Origin: Sphingobacterium thalpophilum
Lineage (GTDB): Bacteria > Bacteroidota > Bacteroidia > Flavobacteriales > Flavobacteriaceae
Direction of reading: 5' to 3'
Length of the DNA stretch: 7,463 nucleotides
Assembly: GCA_943325255.2 (NCBI GenBank)
Contig: CALPOS020000101.1
Location: forward strand, 1-7,463
The position numbers were made by a program, and so were the translations under genes. Positions within the stretch are counted from its first letter, which is position 1, and every line of letters starts with the position of its first letter. Under the pieces are notes generated by a model, which saw only the letters and a list, made by a program, of their open reading frames with translations, did no database searches and had not been told where the DNA came from. Below, in pieces: positions 5,837 to 7,463 of the stretch.

Positions 5837-6289
5837 ATGGACAACATCGACAAGAAACTCCTCATACTCCTCCAAGGCGACAGTAAGAAAACAACGAAAG
5901 AACTGTCTTTAAAACTGAATCTATCGGTAACAGCGGTGTATGAACGTATCAAGAAACTCGAACGCGAAGGCATCATCGACAAATATGTGGTTTTGCTCAA
6001 TCGGAATAAAATCAATAAAGGATTTGTGGTGTTTTGTCACATCAAACTGTTGCAACATTCCCGCGATTTCCTGACGACGTTCGAAAGTCAAGTCGTGCAA
6101 CTCGATGAGGTTTTAGAGTGTTTTCATGTCAGCGGCGATTACGATTATATTCTCAAAATCTGTGTTGACAATATGGAAGAATACCGCGAATTTATGGTCA
6201 CCAAACTAACGACTTTGCAACATATTGGCAGCACACATAGTACTTTTATGATTGGAGAAGTCAAAAATACGACTGCTTTTCAACTTTAG
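5837..6289 (+). CDS. Lrp/AsnC-family transcriptional regulator
   Basis: This 150-residue protein has the normal length and layout of a single Lrp/AsnC regulator. A winged helix-turn-helix covers about residues 3-50 (DKKLLILLQGDSKKTTKEL, then LSVTAVYERIKKLEREGII). A ligand-binding RAM domain covers about 62-145 and includes the family pattern HVSGDYDYILKI (97-108). These regulators form dimers and octamers, bind A+T-rich DNA and respond to amino acids. It is divergent from the lyase gene across a 334 bp gap, an arrangement known from mdeR/mdeA in Pseudomonas putida, where the regulator controls methionine gamma-lyase. Regulation of the neighbour is therefore likely but inferred. The ATG at 5837 is preferred because the protein begins with the usual DNIDKKLL. 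The lpd gene follows 101 bp later with its own promoter, so an operon is unlikely. Confidence 0.93.
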   Translation: MDNIDKKLLILLQGDSKKTTKELSLKLNLSVTAVYERIKKLEREGIIDKYVVLLNRNKINKGFVVFCHIKLLQHSRDFLTTFESQVVQLDEVLECFHVSGDYDYILKICVDNMEEYREFMVTKLTTLQHIGSTHSTFMIGEVKNTTAFQL

Positions 6290-6325
6290 TTTTACAGATG
6301 TTAAATATGCGATAGCAACCGTTTT

Positions 6326-6351
6326 TTGTACAACAAAATACTTTAAATTTG
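6326..6351 (+). promoter_or_regulatory. Bacteroidota-type promoter of lpd
   Basis: TAAATTTG at 6344-6351 is an exact match to the -7 element TAnnTTTG. TTG at 6326-6328 is a possible -33 element, with a 15 bp spacer that is a little shorter than the usual 17-23. Transcription would begin near 6358, giving a leader of about 30 bases before the ATG at 6391. Confidence 0.55.
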
Positions 6352-6390
6352 TGCATCAATTTTAAAAGTCACTTCACTAATCAATATTCT

Positions 6391-7463
6391 ATGAGTTCAT
6401 TTGACGTAGTCATTATAGGTTCAGGTCCAGGCGGATATGTGTCGGCCATTCGTTGTGCCCAATTGGGTTTCAAAACTGCCATCATCGAGAAATATTCTAC
6501 CTTAGGAGGCACTTGCTTGAATGTAGGTTGTATTCCATCGAAAGCATTATTAGCCTCTTCACACCATTATGAAGAATTACAGCATTTTGCAGATCACGGC
6601 ATTGAAGTGTCAGGCAAAGTCAAAATCAATTTGGAGAAGATGATCGCGCGCAAACAAGCGGTAGTGGATCAAACTTCAGGTGGCGTTAAATTCTTAATGG
6701 ACAAAAATAAAATTACCGTTTTTGAAGGATTGGGTTCATTTGTAGACAAAACCCATGTGGCCATTGCCAAAGCCGATGGAACTTCAGAAACTATTGAAGG
6801 CAAGAATATCATTATTGCCACGGGTTCCAAACCATCCAATTTGCCTTTCATCAAACTAGACAAAGAACGTATCATCACTTCTACGGAAGCCTTAAAATTA
6901 AAAGAAGTTCCGAAACACCTCGTTATCATTGGTGGCGGTGTCATCGGAATCGAACTTGGACAAGTTTATTTGCGTTTGGGTGCTCAAGTTTCTGTGGTTG
7001 AATTTATGGATCGTATCATTCCAGGAATGGACAGTTCACTTTCTAAAGAACTCACCAAAGTCTTGAAAAAACAGGGCATGAAATTCTATGTGTCACACAA
7101 AGTGAAATCAGTAGAACGTAAAGGAAAAGCCATTACCGTTCAAGCCGAAACGCCTAAAGGAGAAGTGATTTCCCTCGAAGGTGATTATGCTTTGGTTTCA
7201 GTAGGCCGTCGTCCATACACCGACGGATTAAACGCAGACAAAGCCGGAGTTAAAGTTACGGATCGTGGCATGGTAGAAGTCAACGATCACTTGCAAACCA
7301 ACATCCCAAATATTTATGCTATTGGAGATGTTGTGCGCGGTGCCATGTTAGCGCACAAAGCCGAAGAAGAAGGAGCTATGGTAGCTGAAATTATCGCAGG
7401 TCAAAAACCACATATCGATTATAATTTAATTCCTGGCGTTGTTTACACATGGCCGGAAGTGGC
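6391..7463 (+). CDS. lpdA: Dihydrolipoyl dehydrogenase (E3), N-terminal three quarters; 3' end outside window
   Basis: 357 of an expected 460-470 residues are visible. The FAD-binding GSGPGG loop is at 10-15 and the redox-active disulfide is in CLNVGC (Cys42, Cys47). An IATG motif (142-145), the NAD-binding GGGVIG (181-186) and an acidic Glu204 at the end of the next strand, which favours NAD over NADP, all follow. The second FAD motif YAIGDV is at 309-314. The last residues, VVYTWPEV, match the start of the dimerisation domain; its catalytic His-Glu pair lies beyond the window. The enzyme reoxidises dihydrolipoamide for the pyruvate, 2-oxoglutarate or branched-chain 2-oxoacid dehydrogenase complexes, or the glycine cleavage system, in the cytosol. 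No other complex gene is nearby, so the partner complex cannot be named. The ATG at 6391 is directly followed by the FAD-binding strand FDVVIIG, as usual. Confidence 0.96.
   Translation, partial: MSSFDVVIIGSGPGGYVSAIRCAQLGFKTAIIEKYSTLGGTCLNVGCIPSKALLASSHHYEELQHFADHGIEVSGKVKINLEKMIARKQAVVDQTSGGVKFLMDKNKITVFEGLGSFVDKTHVAIAKADGTSETIEGKNIIIATGSKPSNLPFIKLDKERIITSTEALKLKEVPKHLVIIGGGVIGIELGQVYLRLGAQVSVVEFMDRIIPGMDSSLSKELTKVLKKQGMKFYVSHKVKSVERKGKAITVQAETPKGEVISLEGDYALVSVGRRPYTDGLNADKAGVKVTDRGMVEVNDHLQTNIPNIYAIGDVVRGAMLAHKAEEEGAMVAEIIAGQKPHIDYNLIPGVVYTWPEV

Noticed and set aside
6290..6343. Terminator after the lrp gene
   Set aside because: A T-run occurs at 6322-6327, but I could not find a stem before it of more than a few base pairs.

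Overview
The window looks like a piece of a Flavobacterium-like chromosome (Bacteroidota, Flavobacteriaceae). The evidence is two secreted proteins with type IX secretion sorting domains ending in KKFVKL, Bacteroidota-type promoter elements (TAnnTTTG) with no clear Shine-Dalgarno sites, A+T-rich intergenic DNA, and a methionine gamma-lyase-like gene beside an Lrp/AsnC regulator.

Layout. Positions 1-595 (+) hold the 3' part of a two-domain GNAT acetyltransferase gene, cut by the window edge. Positions 651-1394 (+) hold a divergent peptide deformylase with a hydrophobic N-terminal leader. A 253 bp convergent gap follows. Positions 1648-3983 (-) hold two tandem paralogous secreted leucine-rich-repeat proteins in one probable operon (upstream gene 2688-3983, downstream gene 1648-2682). 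Each has a signal peptide, an EF-hand-like Ca-binding loop, LRRs and a C-terminal sorting domain. Positions 4300-5502 (-) hold a PLP-dependent methionine gamma-lyase/cystathionine lyase-like enzyme. It has a long 3' untranslated region made largely of heptanucleotide repeats and ending in a strong hairpin terminator. Divergent from it, 5837-6289 (+) encodes an Lrp/AsnC-family regulator. From 6391 to the end (+) runs dihydrolipoyl dehydrogenase, truncated at about residue 357 and preceded by a good TAAATTTG promoter element.

How they work together. The lyase and the Lrp-type regulator form a divergent enzyme/regulator pair resembling mdeA/mdeR of Pseudomonas putida, so sensing of an amino acid and control of sulfur amino acid degradation is the likely theme. 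The LRR pair belongs to the secreted or surface proteome. The acetyltransferase/deformylase pair and the dihydrolipoyl dehydrogenase have no evident link to the rest.

The most unusual content is non-coding. There are several 7-bp-period repeat tracts: in the lyase 3' UTR, and six units ending exactly at the lrp start codon. There is also a palindromic element with flanking direct repeats in the lyase leader, which resembles dispersed repeats I remember from flavobacterial genomes. I found no CRISPR array, RNA gene, transposase or clear new defence system.
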